Assembly: GCA_032207245.1 (NCBI GenBank)
Contig: CM063509.1
Location: 104,880,021-104,944,020, forward strand
Length of the DNA: 64,000 nt
Direction of reading: 5' to 3'
Origin: Pardosa pseudoannulata
Taxonomy: Eukaryota; Arthropoda; Arachnida; Araneae; Lycosidae
Position numbers and translations under genes: made by a program
Shown: positions 34,500 through 46,286 of the stretch, piece after piece
Layout of the letters: every line of letters starts with the position of its first letter
How positions within the stretch are numbered: position 1 is the stretch's first letter
Notes under the pieces: model-generated
The model's database searches: none
Told to the model about the DNA's origin: nothing
The model's input: the letters and a program-made list of their open reading frames with translations, nothing else

Positions 34500-34745
34500 T
34501 TCAGAAAAATTATTTTTCAACTTTTATTCTTACTCGGGGTGAATCGTCATCTTCCGGACCTAGTTTCCATTTCGGTGCAGCTGCATTGATGACTGATACG
34601 CCTGTGGCAAATGCCACCTTTGACCCCGCCGAAGTTATGACCCTGTGCACAAGTTTCTTAAAAGTCAATAATGTCATATATCTTACGCGAAACCATAACA
34701 ATTTTAGGGGACAATTACTTGGTTTACTGGCGCCATCTATTCACT
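34500..34745 (-). other. unexplained codon-like segment
   Basis: The minus strand has a 63-codon frame (34510-34701) with balanced codon use and higher GC than the flanks. It contains VITSAGSKVAFATGVSVI and ends in a basic stretch before TAA. Both strands and a second frame are also open here, and the right edge has TGGCGCCATCTATT, a motif seen at element ends. I cannot tell an exon from a repeat piece. Confidence 0.2.
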
Positions 34746-35929
34746 GACTAAAACTATTGAAGTAGTTTTGTATGATCTTGGGCAGTTTTTGCATTATCTT
34801 ATTTACATTTTTGATAATATTTTAAGTTAATTTTTCATTTTCTCCTTTTTACTTTTTGTTATTCGAATTGTAAATTTATTAATCTTGCTAGTTTTTGGCG
34901 TTTATAGTTTTAAAATCAATTTTTGCTAAGAAATGAGCTTGCATAATTTCTCATATTTTTACATTTTTGACAATTTTTAAAATGAATAGTTTTAACTGTC
35001 AATTTTTATATTATCTTTAGTTTTTTAAGTTCTTAAAATTAATTTTTTTTATAAACTTTATACCTCAAGCTGTCCACATTTGGCAGTAAACAGCCTAATT
35101 TTCAAAGATAATTAATTGTTCTGGAGAAATGTCATTCAATATAACTTAAAAACTTGCCTTTTTCTATCTAAGCATATTCCTAAGTTTAAATTTTACTATT
35201 CCTCCTAAAAGTATACAGCAATAATGAATATTTTACTTAGTAATGAGTAAAAGAGAATTCTTGAATATTCTTTGATAGAAAAATATACGCTTCTAACCTA
35301 CTATATTGAATATTTCAATTAATAATTTTTTCTTGCTTAAATAATGCTATTTACTGTCCATTGAAATAAATTGAGAACAAACATTGCTTATGCAATGTGA
35401 TTGCATACTTTTACCAGTTATTGTTAAAGATTTTAAAAAGTAAAAGACTATACAAATAAAAACAAATCTTATTTATTAGAGCTGCAATTGTAGTTATTTT
35501 CTTTTCTATTATTTTTATGCTTTTAATATTTATTATCTTATTCTTTTCGCCATTTTTTGTTTTCAATGTTATTCACTAGTGTTATTTATTATGTATTTAT
35601 ATTGTAACTTTGATTTTATATTATATTTTGTTTCCCGTGATTTATTTAAGTTTATTGTTTCTACCTAATTTTCATTACTTGTTATTTATTATTTATATCT
35701 GTCTTTATTTCTATTTCTTAATTGTCTTTACTGCTATATCTCTTATTATGTTATATTTGTTTTTTCTATTTTCGCCATTTTTAATTCATGTCAATTACAT
35801 TCTTGCCATTGGCGATGATTATTGGCATTGAATTTACTCACTGAACATTACTATAAGTGAGCACGAGATTTAAATCTCATTGACTTTATTTTTATTTTCA
35901 CGTGCTTAAATATTTTATTATTAATAAAA

Positions 35930-37054
35930 ATGTCCACGGAGGTTGTCAAGGAGACACCATTTACTAGTTCTGATGGATCAATAAATCAAGGACATAATAA
36001 TCCATTTGAACATGGTACTTCGAAAAATTCTACGGAGGAATTGGACGATAATGATGAGTTTTTCAAAACCGCACTTAATGTACAGGAAGAACTAATAAAA
36101 TTAACTTCTCACCGAGATATAAAGAAAGAAACTCAATCTAAGATCCATAAAGAAGTGCAAAACCTCATTAAAATCATAATACAACAAAGTAAAGCCATTT
36201 CATACTTAAAAGGACAAACTGAAATTAAAGTCGCAACTCCAACTTACGCTGCTGTCACTAAAAAAGTGAGCAACATAAAATTAAGATCCCGAAGCCGTAG
36301 CTTAAGTAAACTTAGAAAAAGCTATGCAGCAATAGTGAAACCAAAAGAGGAACAGAGTTGTTCCGCCACATTAAGAGACATAAAGAGTTCGATCAATCCT
36401 AAAGAGTTGAAAGTTTCCATCCAAGAAATTAGAAACATTAGAGATGGAGGAGTAGTTATAAACACCGAATCCAAAGAAGATTTAGACAGACTTGTAAGTG
36501 TATTAGAAAGTAAAACCTCATTGTCAAAAGAATATAAAATTTCCAAACCAAAGGTTCGACATCCTCATGTTGTCCTTTATGACGTTGACGAAGAAATTGA
36601 TCGAGAAGAACTAGCAAAACAATTATTAGACAATAACGATATAATTGAAAACGCAGATCAATTAACTGTCAAATATGGTTTCAAATCACGTCGCGGCAAA
36701 AATTGGGTAATCGAGCTTGATCCCACTGTTTTTCAAAAATTAAAAGATAACAAACTAAAAATAGACTGGCAAAGAATCAACATAAAGGAACATGTAAGAC
36801 CCTTATTATGCTACAAATGTGGTCAATATGGCCACATCGGGAAGGTTTGCCGTAATAAAGAACGTTGCCTCCGATGTGGAAGTGAAAGTCATTCTATTAA
36901 AGAATGTAAAAATGAAGAAAAATGTTCTAACTGTGTGAACTATAACACAAAATTCAAAACAAATTGGGACACGATTCATAGTTGTTTAAACAAAAACTGT
37001 AAATTATGGCTCAAGGAGCGGGATAAAATAATAGCAAGAACCGATTATGGATAA
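35930..37054 (+). CDS. non-LTR retrotransposon ORF1 (Gag-like, zinc-knuckle protein)
   Basis: Intact 374-residue frame from an ATG in the context AAAAATGTCC. ORF1 proteins of this group bind the element's RNA and form the ribonucleoprotein used in retrotransposition. The N-terminal 90 residues are acidic and polar. A Ser/Arg-rich patch follows (about residues 117-133, with SRSRSLSKLRKS). The middle is an RRM/PRE_C2HC-like region. The C-terminal part has two clear CCHC knuckles: C294-x2-C297-x4-H302-x4-C307 and C313-x2-C316-x4-H321-x4-C326. A third, irregular Cys cluster starts at about residue 332. No stop or frameshift is present although ORF2 of the same element is damaged. That suggests recent activity, or constraint on ORF1. 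Confidence 0.85.
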   Translation: MSTEVVKETPFTSSDGSINQGHNNPFEHGTSKNSTEELDDNDEFFKTALNVQEELIKLTSHRDIKKETQSKIHKEVQNLIKIIIQQSKAISYLKGQTEIKVATPTYAAVTKKVSNIKLRSRSRSLSKLRKSYAAIVKPKEEQSCSATLRDIKSSINPKELKVSIQEIRNIRDGGVVINTESKEDLDRLVSVLESKTSLSKEYKISKPKVRHPHVVLYDVDEEIDREELAKQLLDNNDIIENADQLTVKYGFKSRRGKNWVIELDPTVFQKLKDNKLKIDWQRINIKEHVRPLLCYKCGQYGHIGKVCRNKERCLRCGSESHSIKECKNEEKCSNCVNYNTKFKTNWDTIHSCLNKNCKLWLKERDKIIARTDYG

Positions 37055-37389
37055 AGTTTATTCAAATTCTTTCAAAATAGCACATCAATTTAGGAAATGC
37101 TCGGGCGGCTTCGATTTCACAAGACATTTATTGTATAATTATTCTATTGTCAAAATAGCCACATCAATTTAAAATAGTTGGCCGCAGCTTTAGATAGACC
37201 AAATTTTATTGTATAAGAAACTTACAAAATGATATAAATTGTCAAAAAATAGTTTCATTTATAACTATATAATAATCTAAAATAAGAATATATGTTTTTG
37301 TTAATTTTACGTATCTTATATGAAATATAATACTGGTGTTTTGTTTAATATTATTTTACATTCAAAATCTAATATTGAAAATATTCTGT

Positions 37390-40379
37390 AAAAAAAATTG
37401 TAGTATTTTAGGAGATTTCAACGCAAAATCATTACATACTTATTAGGGGAAGTAAATTACTGGAGGTAGTAATAAGAATTTAAAAATTCACAATTTTGAT
37501 AAATTACCAATCTAGTGGGGTGAGTTGAATAGATAGTTTTTACTCAGTAACAAAATCATATCAGAATAAAGGAAAAAAATTATTCAAATAAAATTTAAAA
37601 TAGAATATGAATTTAAGGAAAATTAACTGGTTAAATTTAAAAATAGATTTAAATAATCAATTAGGTAGTCTTAGGGTTGAATTAGAAGATATTGATTGCA
37701 TTGAGATTGCTTTTTTCCCAACATGAATGAAAGGAAAAAATTAAATAAGAAATGGAAAAATTCTCCCTGGTGGAACGACAGTCTAAAAATTTTGAGAAGT
37801 AAAGTAAGAGCTAAAAGGCGTAGATACCAAAGAGAATCTGACCCAGATAGACGTAAAATTTATCGTATTGATTATCAAAAATGTTTGGCTCACTATAAGA
37901 AACAGATATTAAACACAAAAAGAGAATGTTTTAAAAACTTTGTCACCTTTAATTTGAATTCTGGAAGATACCATGATATTATGGCCTATGTAAACTCAAC
38001 CAGACCTTTAACTCAGTACGCGGTTTTTACCTTGAATGGGGATTTATAATTTACGACTATAAATTAATAATTAAATATATTATTGACAGTCACTTTGGAT
38101 TTAGTGGGGATAATTTCGTTTCTGATTTAGGAAATGTTTTTGAGTTTAATCCGGTTTCTTATGATGAAATTGTCCGTGTATTCGATAATATGGCTAATAA
38201 AAAATCTCCAGGTCTTGACCTTATTGTAAAGGAACTTTATGTAGAATTGTTTCTTGCCAATAGTAATTTATTTATTGATCTTTTTAATTTGTGTTTAAAC
38301 TTTGGATACTTTCCAGACATCTGGAAAAAAGCCATCGTTAAATTATGTATCAAGCCGGGTCGAGACGCTTCACATCCTGAAGCCTATCGCCCAATTAGTT
38401 TGCTCCCAGTTTGGGGAAAGATGTTTGACAAATTATTATGTACCCGAATAGACTACTATTTAGAATTAGATGTATTTAGTCCACTGCAGTTCGGCTTCAG
38501 AAAAGGCAAGTCCACTGCTCAGGCTTTGGATAGCGCTCTAAGTTTTATAAGTTATTCAAATAATTTAAATTTTTATTCAGCGATGTTTACTATAGACATC
38601 AAAGGCGCCTTCGACAACATTAATTGGAGCTTTTTAAAAAATAAAATTGTTCAATTGAACATCCCTGCTTATCTTAAATCTAGCTTAATTTCTTTCATCT
38701 CCAACAGAATAGTAATTAGTAATGATTATATTAAAAACTATGATCGCGGCGTTCCTCAGGGATCCAGTCTTGGCCCTAAATTATGGCTTTTGGCCATCAA
38801 TGAAATTTTAGGGGAGGGAGAAAATTATAAAATTCAAGCGTATACCGACGACATTTGTGTTTTGGTCAGAGCTAAAGCTGTTAAAAGTTTAAAATTAATG
38901 GTTGACCCTTTATTAGATAAAATTCAAGACTGGGCTCAAAGATGTAAGCTTGAATTCAGTAATGAAAAATGCCTTTATACTATTTTCAAAAAATGTAAAA
39001 GAGTTCAAGCACTTCCTATTATTCGTATTGGGGGGAATAAAATTAAATATGTTAAAGAGATTAATTTTTTAGGAACAGTAATAGATTATAAACTCTCTTG
39101 GATGAGTCATATCCATTATCTTAAAGAAAAAATAACTAGTCAGTTGGCTCGATTAAGTGCAATTTCAAAGGTTAAATGGGGTATTAGTTCAAAAAATATA
39201 AAAGATATAAATTACAATATTTTTGAAAAACAGATTACCCATAATTCTCAAATTTGGTACAGAGATATTGTTAGACTTAATAGGTCTTTAAATTCTATTC
39301 AGAGGTTAATACTATTAAACATTACAAAAGCCTATAGAACGGTATCAACTGCTGGTTTACAAGTCTTATCAGGAGTTATCCCTATCGATCTCATCTGTCA
39401 CTCAAATAAACTACTTTATAATTTAAAATATAAAAAGATCAGAATAGAATTATATGATGAAACAATTAATCATGATGATGTAGATTGGGAAGTTGCTCAT
39501 GCTGATCCTCCTTGGAAAACTTTTCGTATTCCATGGAATAGATCGGATAACAAGTATAAAAACATAATGATTTATACTGATGGGTCTAAATTAAATGGAC
39601 GCCTTGGGTTTGCTTACTTAGTGGTAATAAATGAAAAAATTGTTTATAAAGAAATTTTCAATTTGGGCAACATTGGTACAGTGTTCCAATCGGAATTATT
39701 AGCGATCTCTAAGGCAATTGATTTTTCAATTAAAAATAATCTTTCTCAAGTTCATATTCGGACAGATTCATTATCGGCTTTACAAGCGATAGAGCGGGAA
39801 AGTAATAATGATTTAGTATATAATATTAGAAATAAAATTATAAATAGCAAAGTCAATTTCGAATTATCATGGGTCAAGGCACATTCTGGAGAATACTATA
39901 ATGAGATCATTGACATTCTCGCCAAGGAGGCCACTCAAAAGATTAACATCGACTTCAAGATAGGAATGTGATTAAGACAGTTGAAAAGTAAACTCTTTAA
40001 ATACAATATTCATTCATGGCAACAAAGATGGGATTCAGAAATTATTGGCAGAAGAGTGTATTTTTTCTTTCCGAAAGTCAGTATTAATAGACTAGAAGGA
40101 AATTTTTTCCTAAATCAAATTTTTTCAGGTCATGGAGCTTTCCCAACACATCAAAACAGATTTTTTAACAAAACAAACATGTGCTGGTGTCAACGAGAAG
40201 TAGGGACAGTAGACCACATTATTTATCAGTGTGAATTGGTGAAAGATATAAGAAATAAATTTTTTCCTATTAATTATTTAAATGTCAGTGTAATTAACTT
40301 ATGTAATTCTCCTAAGTCCAGAGCTGGTTTGTGTTTAATAATGGAATTTTTTGTTAATAAATCAATAGAAAATTGTTAA
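37390..40379 (+). pseudogene. non-LTR retrotransposon ORF2 (endonuclease, RT, RNase H), damaged
   Basis: The endonuclease survives only as fragments, for example ILGDFNAKS near 37406 with nearby stops. An open piece at 37723-38049 (SPWWNDSLKILRSK) is the linker before RT. After a frameshift a 593-codon frame (38190-39971) carries RT motifs: AYRPISLLPVWGK, LQFGFRKGKST, DIKGAFDNI, RGVPQGSSLGP and the catalytic AYTDDI (YTDD instead of the usual YADD). RNase H follows, with IYTDGSKLNG, FQSELLAI, IRTDSLSAL and WVKAHSGEYYNE giving the D-E-D-H set. A single in-frame TGA at 39969-39971 precedes the last part, which is open to 40379. That part holds a C-terminal Cys/His motif, MCWCQREVGTVDHIIYQC. Few lesions in RT/RNase H contrast with the ruined endonuclease. 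Confidence 0.85.
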
Positions 40380-40667
40380 AAATTGTATTTACATAATGTT
40401 GTTGGTATATAGTAAAGTTGAAACTACTTAAAGCATAATTCAGAAATTTATTCTCATGTATAAAATGATAGTTCAATATTGCATTGCGTATATGAAAATG
40501 TAAAAAAAAAAAAAAAATATAGAAAATATTTTGTTTTGTTTGATAATCTAAATATTCATTCATTACAATATAATTGTAACACATAAAATTTGTAAATGCT
40601 GAATGCTAACATTTTGTTAGCTATTTTGTCTGTTCATACAAAGATGTATCTTTACTGATTGTATTTA

Positions 40668-40711
40668 ATAAAAAAAAAAAAAAAAAAAAGGAAAAAAAAA
40701 AAAAAAAAGAG
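40668..40711 (+). other. A-rich tail of the non-LTR element
   Basis: AATAAA runs directly into about 20 A, then GG, then about 18 A. This looks like a poly(A) tail with an internal interruption. Confidence 0.6.
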
Positions 40712-41110
40712 TACTATGCTTCTATGAATACAGGAAAGGAATATTTTTTTTTTTTGGTATTTTTCTTTTGATGTCATCTAATTTTAGCTTCTTGCAGTAT
40801 TGCTTCTTCGGTTCGGTTTAATTTAAAAATTTTTATATTCATGTATTAACAGGTAACCTGTGTTTTGTTTGTATTTGTCATGGATTCCTATCTAGATGAT
40901 AAGTTATCATTTCCCGTATGGCTTTCGCTAGGTCGGGAGCAAAAACTATCTTATTAGAGCTGCAATAGGTGTGATCAAAATCTATATTAATGTAATTTCT
41001 GTTGCAAACTTTCTTTAATATTCAGAATTTCTTCAGCAGTTGGATATTTTAAAAGGCTGTGACTGCATCTTTTCTTTCGAGTCAAGAAATATACTTTGTT
41101 TCTTGATTTT

Positions 41111-41371
41111 CTAGTTAATATTTACAGTTAAAGAAGGATCCCTCAATAATAATTTTACTACTATTTTCTTAATTTGTATAAAAACATTTAATATGGCATT
41201 AAGATTTTTATGGATCTTATTTTCTTCTTCATCTGTAAAATGGCATTCTTTGAAGAGTGCAGAAATGCAATCCGCAAATTTAGAGCTACTGCACAAAAAT
41301 TGAAAAAATTCTTTTAAAATATTTTGATTGTAATCATTTTTATTATTTTCTGGTTTTTGTTTTGTATCCAT
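41111..41371 (-). CDS. hypothetical 86-residue protein or exon
   Basis: Open minus-strand frame from ATG (MDTKQKPENNKNDYN...) to TAG. It is Lys/Asn-rich at the N terminus. It then becomes an amphipathic, probably helical segment (ILKEFFQFLCSSSKFADC, then NKIHKNLNAILNVFIQIKK), ending LRDPSLTVNIN. I recognise no family. Composition is more protein-like than most AT-rich frames here, but there is no clear poly(A) signal or splice context. It lies between the non-LTR element and a repeat-like block. Confidence 0.25.
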   Translation of the reverse strand: MDTKQKPENNKNDYNQNILKEFFQFLCSSSKFADCISALFKECHFTDEEENKIHKNLNAILNVFIQIKKIVVKLLLRDPSLTVNIN

Positions 41372-41749
41372 TGCTTCATTTAAAAGAAATTGGGCATAGC
41401 ATGGATATGCTTACAAATATTGATCTCTGTCCAGCATTAGGATAATGTCTGTATCACCTGCTGCATTGGAGAAAAAAAATATTCCCTCTGATTAGGTTAT
41501 CAACACATGCATGTATATAAATGAGTGTATGCAAGTTCTGCACATTCACTTCATCTTCCATTGTTTAATACGGAGTATTAAAAATTCTTGACATAAGCTA
41601 ACAATTACTTGAATAGGTTTAGTTAATATATTAGTGAATAGATAGATCCTGTAAACCAAGTAATCTTACCCTTAAACTGTAGCACCTAAAGTGGCTGTCC
41701 TGATCCACTCATGTGTAATAATTTTTTTTGTGAAATTGGAAGTTAACTG

Positions 41750-42135
41750 TACTTTTGACCCTTCCTGAATATAAATTCAGGAAGGGGGGGGGGCATAACC
41801 ATGTAGTCGGGTACTGAATACCCTTACCACTCTCCTGCGTGTTGTAAAGTGCAACTGATGGAGACGTAATGCCTGGGGGTATAACAGGGTTTCTCCATTA
41901 GGAGCTTGGGTGAGAGATCAATCACTCCTTCCTTTAAAATTCTTTTGAATATAGAAACTGGAATTCTAGAAAATTCTATAGCTTGTGAGGATATTGTGGT
42001 ACCTTGCAAGACTCTGGTTCTCCACCTAGGCTATTCAGCCTGGTTAGAGAAGTTGCAACTCATGGAAAAAGAAAAGGCTGAGGCAGGATGGGTGGGTAGG
42101 GATGAAGCAAGATTAGCTACATTGGACATATGAGC
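41750..42135. other. repeat-like block, unidentified
   Basis: GC-richer than its flanks, with a run of nine G near 41787 and segments open on both strands. The reading frames overlap each other and show no known motif. Probably an old repeat. Confidence 0.3.
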
Positions 42136-42879
42136 CATTTTATTTTAAAGTGGTGTAAGTCCATTTTGACAAAGAATTAGTTAATGATAAAAATTAATTT
42201 ACTATGAATTTTATATAAAAATAAATATTATATAAAATTACTAGTTTTATATAAAAATATAAAACTAGTTTAATAACATATATCCATATTCTTCAAATTA
42301 TTCATGTGCAAAACCTTAAATATATCCATATAAAATAAATTGGCTGATATGCTTAACTGCCACTGGCTGCAGATATCTAGATTAAAAGCCTTATGTGCCG
42401 TAAGACACAAAAAGAACTAATATTGATGACAATATTGTATGCGGAAGAAAACAATATTAATGAAAGGGAATAAATCTGAAAAATGCAATCTTAAATTTTG
42501 TTGCAATATTTAAATATCAATATCTGACAATATGTTGATAAACAATCCCATTATAGTCTACATGTGTGTAAACAAGATAATTCAATAATGCACCAAACAT
42601 TGATGTGATAAGTATACTATTTTTAAGATATAAATCTGTTACATGGTTGGTTATGGTTAATCCCAAGTAACAAGTGATGCTTGCATATTCCTGGTAGCTA
42701 ATTGCAAATTAGCTCTAGTTCACTGGATAAAAGTCATTAAGCAGTTTATAAAAAGACAAAAAAAACAGTTTACCAAATTGAAAATATCTGCCATGGAGTA
42801 TACACAGCAATTTATTAACTTTAAATAATTTAAAGATTTAAACATGAAGTTAAAAACTATTAACATCCTTCTTGGTCAA

Positions 42880-43200
42880 ATCAATAAACCCTGCATCCTG
42901 CAGTAGATTCCAGATTATGTGGATATTGAAGGGAATGCGCAGATGTCCTTGATAAGGAAACACAAAATTTGCATTAACCTCCCACTGCTACTGCTGGAGA
43001 TGCAAATGCTGTGGTAAAGAGAAAGATATTTAATCAGCGTTTTGGAAAAGCAATGATCACACATCTTGATTGCTTTAGAAACCTGTCACCTGCAATTGTA
43101 AAACTATATACTGCTCATTTTTTAAAGGCATGAAAATACTTGATCCTATCCCATAAGCCAAAAATTGTTCATTACTCCAAACCACATCTATAACTACCAA
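42880..43200 (+). pseudogene. LINE RNase H and C-terminal remnant
   Basis: Read with stops and shifts it gives IPDYVDIEGNAQ followed by DVLDKETQ, matching the end of a LINE RNase H domain (WIPSHVGIxGNExAD type). The downstream tail has LYTAHF. It is short and heavily decayed, and lies just downstream (in gene sense) of the ankyrin/SOCS gene. Confidence 0.5.
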
Positions 43201-43338
43201 GTCATTAAGCTTTTCCAACTTGGTTCACCCCCAGTCATCATACTCCTGAACTTGTGACCCTTGTCATCAAGACCTTTGGAGATATTTAGCATGCAAAGAC
43301 AAGACAACAGCAACAAATATGATGACTGACAGATTAAC

Positions 43339-44850
43339 CTACTGAAACAAAAGATATGATTGTATTTTGTATGGTAAAGGCAATTCTCTGATCTTTTGCA
43401 CATTCAAAGGACCCAAACATTTCAGTATAGAGTATCTGCAACACTGCTGTAATGAGGGAGCATTAAGAGCAAACTTTTCACACCACAGATACTTTTTGAG
43501 ACTACAAAGCTGCGTTAGATATAAACTTTGAACAATGTTTTGTTGGCCTACAGAATTTTTATCTTCAACAAGCAATTTCAATTGATCTATCTCATCAGAT
43601 ATACGTTCAATGATTAAGTTTATAAGAGGTGGTTTCAAAGGATATCGGCCATATTTAGGGATAGCACTAACTATGTCACTCCACATAAGTTCCAAATGAG
43701 CAAGATCTTGTTCCCGATCATAAATTGAAACATACATACATGAATGAACACATTCGAGTGCAAAAGTCACATTAAGAGGTAAAACAAAATTCTCCATATC
43801 TTCATCACAAAAGTTTTGTTTAGGCAGTTCATGTCTAACAGATAAAGCAACTAATGAATTTAAATGTGGCACCCATAATACACATTTTAATACAAACTCC
43901 AAAATTTCAAACTTGCCATATATACACAGAAGATACTTAATTAGATTCATATTAAAAAGGTTTTTTTTTATGACTATATCACTGAAACTGGTAATTAAAA
44001 TTGCTGCAATTTTTGAATTATAATATTCATTACCAAGATGGTAAATGGTTGGAAGACCTCTAAGAATACTAATGTCAAAATAATAATATTCCAGAACAAA
44101 GAGTTTGAAAAATTCTACATCAAAATCTTCAAAATCAATACCAAAAAATTCATTCAAGTCTAAAATGTTCTCACTTTCAACATCAATGCAAAGTGATCTA
44201 ATTATTAACAAGATTTTTTCAAAAAAATACCTACAAACGGATACATTAACGCTATGACAATTTTTTCTTATGAAATGTGCCCATTTATAACTGGCTTTAA
44301 TGGCAACAAATTCCTGTAAAGATTCCCCCATATCACCAAATGCCTTTCTATTTACACCATACTTTAATAGTTCTTGAACACAATATCTGTGATTATGCTC
44401 GAAAGCAACACCCAAAGCAGAAGCTGCTAGCATACAAAATGCTTCATCTTCGCATAAAATATCAGTGGATATGCAGTTATCAGCTCCGGCTTTAAGCAAT
44501 GTCTTAAGGCAATAATAATGGCCATTTTTCGCAGCCAAGTCTAAGGCTGTTTGGCCGTATCTGTTTATAGCATACACATCAGCCCCATGATCTACCAATA
44601 TTTGAACAACATCTGCATAGCCTTTTGAAGCAGCAATCTGAAGAGGAGTCTTAAACTCAGCATCATTTGATATTGGTACTGCATTTTCAGCTTCAACAGA
44701 TGTTCCTAATCTCAACTTGTCAATGACTGTCTTACAGTCACCACGATGAACAGCATTTAAAAGGCACTGTTCATTTATAATACAATCAGCACTATTTAAG
44801 TGGTCAATAACTACTTCATTCTCCATTATCCAATCAACAGTCATTTCATC
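43339..44850 (-). CDS. ankyrin-repeat SOCS-box protein, main exon
   Basis: SOCS-box proteins act as substrate receptors of Cullin-RING ubiquitin ligases, with the ankyrin part binding the target. This exon encodes 503 codons from the acceptor CTTTCAG at 44851-44857 to TAG at 43339-43341. Counting from the internal Met at 44844, ankyrin repeats are at about residues 64-96 (TPLQIAASKGYADVVQILVD), 97-128 (GQTALDLAAKNGHYYCLKTL) and a weaker one at 138-170. A long middle region (170-460) is predicted helical and has no domain I recognise. The last 40 residues (APSLQQCCRYSILKCLG, then IRELPLPYKIQSYLLF) match a SOCS box: L-x2-CCR, then LPLP and YL. The closest known type is the ASB family. Symbol not assigned because the middle region is unfamiliar. 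Confidence 0.8.
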   Translation of the reverse strand, partial: DEMTVDWIMENEVVIDHLNSADCIINEQCLLNAVHRGDCKTVIDKLRLGTSVEAENAVPISNDAEFKTPLQIAASKGYADVVQILVDHGADVYAINRYGQTALDLAAKNGHYYCLKTLLKAGADNCISTDILCEDEAFCMLAASALGVAFEHNHRYCVQELLKYGVNRKAFGDMGESLQEFVAIKASYKWAHFIRKNCHSVNVSVCRYFFEKILLIIRSLCIDVESENILDLNEFFGIDFEDFDVEFFKLFVLEYYYFDISILRGLPTIYHLGNEYYNSKIAAILITSFSDIVIKKNLFNMNLIKYLLCIYGKFEILEFVLKCVLWVPHLNSLVALSVRHELPKQNFCDEDMENFVLPLNVTFALECVHSCMYVSIYDREQDLAHLELMWSDIVSAIPKYGRYPLKPPLINLIIERISDEIDQLKLLVEDKNSVGQQNIVQSLYLTQLCSLKKYLWCEKFALNAPSLQQCCRYSILKCLGPLNVQKIRELPLPYKIQSYLLFQ

Positions 44851-45175
44851 CTGAAAGAAATCATTTTAAAATTAAGCTAAAAGTTTCAAGAAAAATAATG
44901 TTTTCTATTCTATTCTTTCCGTAAAATTCAATTATATATAATCTTAAAAAACAAATGTTAACATAAATAATAATCAGTTTTCCAGTAAAATAAATCTGGT
45001 ACAATTTATATAAAACATGAATGTAACAAACAAGGTTGAAGATGAAATTTTGAAATTAAATAACTGAAATATGGAAGGTTGGAATTCTTAAAAACAGGGT
45101 TGGCACATTGGACTTTGCTGGGGGGAAAAACAGTGAAAACTGGGAGAATTTTGAGACTTTAGGAATAATATTTTT

Positions 45176-45235
45176 TATATATTACATGCACACACACACA
45201 CATATATATATATATATGTGTGTGTGTGTACATAT
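45176..45235. repeat. (CA)n/(TA)n/(TG)n microsatellite
   Basis: ACACACACA, then TATATATA, then TGTGTGTG: a short self-complementary compound repeat. Confidence 0.85.
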
Positions 45236-46286
45236 ATATTAATAGGTACTTTTACAGCAAAATCAAATATAATTGCTGTAAACAGGTTTGAACTTTTAAG
45301 AGGTCTAAAGTGTCTTTTTCTTTTTTTAACTGAAAGTTAAATTAAAATCATTTTATCAAATCAGAAATGGTAGATTAATAAGCATTTTGAAATCTATGTG
45401 TTAGTTGTAATTTTGTTTTTCCTAGGTCTTAAAAATCTATTTAACTTATTTTAACCATTCAATTGAAATTAATATTAAACATTCTGTTGACATTTTAAAT
45501 TGTAATTCTTTAATATGAGGGGCTCCAGACAGATTTCAGCCCTAGGCCTCTAAAGCTTGTGGTCTGTTGCTGGAAACAAACTTTATTTTTAATGACCTTA
45601 TTACAGTGAAAGTATGTAAAGTGCAACACTATTTCTTCAAAAAGTACTGAATTCATACTGAATTTCTATGTTAGCTTTTTCACTTATTAACTTTACTTGC
45701 AAATGAACATCCATAATAACCTGTAATAAGATTTTACATAGAACACTAATGACTTTATTGCTGTGTTAATAAAGCAAAACTGAAAATATGTGCATTCCAC
45801 TCTCCACTGAATGGATAACATAAGTAGAGTTTTGTTACTTCAGCATTGCTCTAAATTATCACAGACTTTGATGAATTGTTCATAGTAACAATATATGATA
45901 ACAAGAAGAAATTGATATATCTAATACCTAAAATTAAGGAAAAATCTTAAAATTTCTGAAAATCCTTTTTGTTGAATATAAATTAAAATAAGTTTAGAAT
46001 ACCAAAAGTGGCTTTACATTATCTTGAAGATATTTTGGATAGTTTTTCCTAACAATTACTTATCGAACAGTTTGTCTTATTTCTGCAAAAAATTCAAGTG
46101 AAAACAGTCTAATTACAAAATAAACAAAGAAAATGGAGATAATAAACTTCGTCTTAAATAGTTTAGTCAACAGTAAAACTGAATGAAAGAAAAAAACAAA
46201 TTAAAAGAAAATACAAATTAAGTTTTGTGAGATGCATAATATCTTATATTTAACACCTCCCCTCCCAAAAGAAAAAAAAATATTAC

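Larger units (their letters stand above)
35489..40950 (+). mobile_element. non-LTR retrotransposon of the R1/I/Jockey group, near full-length
   Basis: A perfect 16-bp direct repeat, TTATTAGAGCTGCAAT, lies at 35473-35488 and 40951-40966 and would be the target duplication. Inside are a 5' UTR of about 440 bp, an intact ORF1 with zinc knuckles, and a decayed endonuclease (GDFNAKS near 37406). An RT and RNase H region follows, then a 3' UTR and an A-rich run at 40668-40711. A further 240 bp lies between the A-run and the second copy of the duplication. This could be 3'-transduced flank or true 3' UTR. Confidence 0.7.

Noticed and set aside
34427..34747. 106-codon plus-strand frame as a gene
   Set aside because: Overlaps open frames on the minus strand in the same place, no recognisable motif, probable repeat piece; kept only as an unexplained segment.
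45089..45180. CAGGGTTGGCACATTGG as the end of another hAT element
   Set aside because: No matching inverted end or duplication found nearby.
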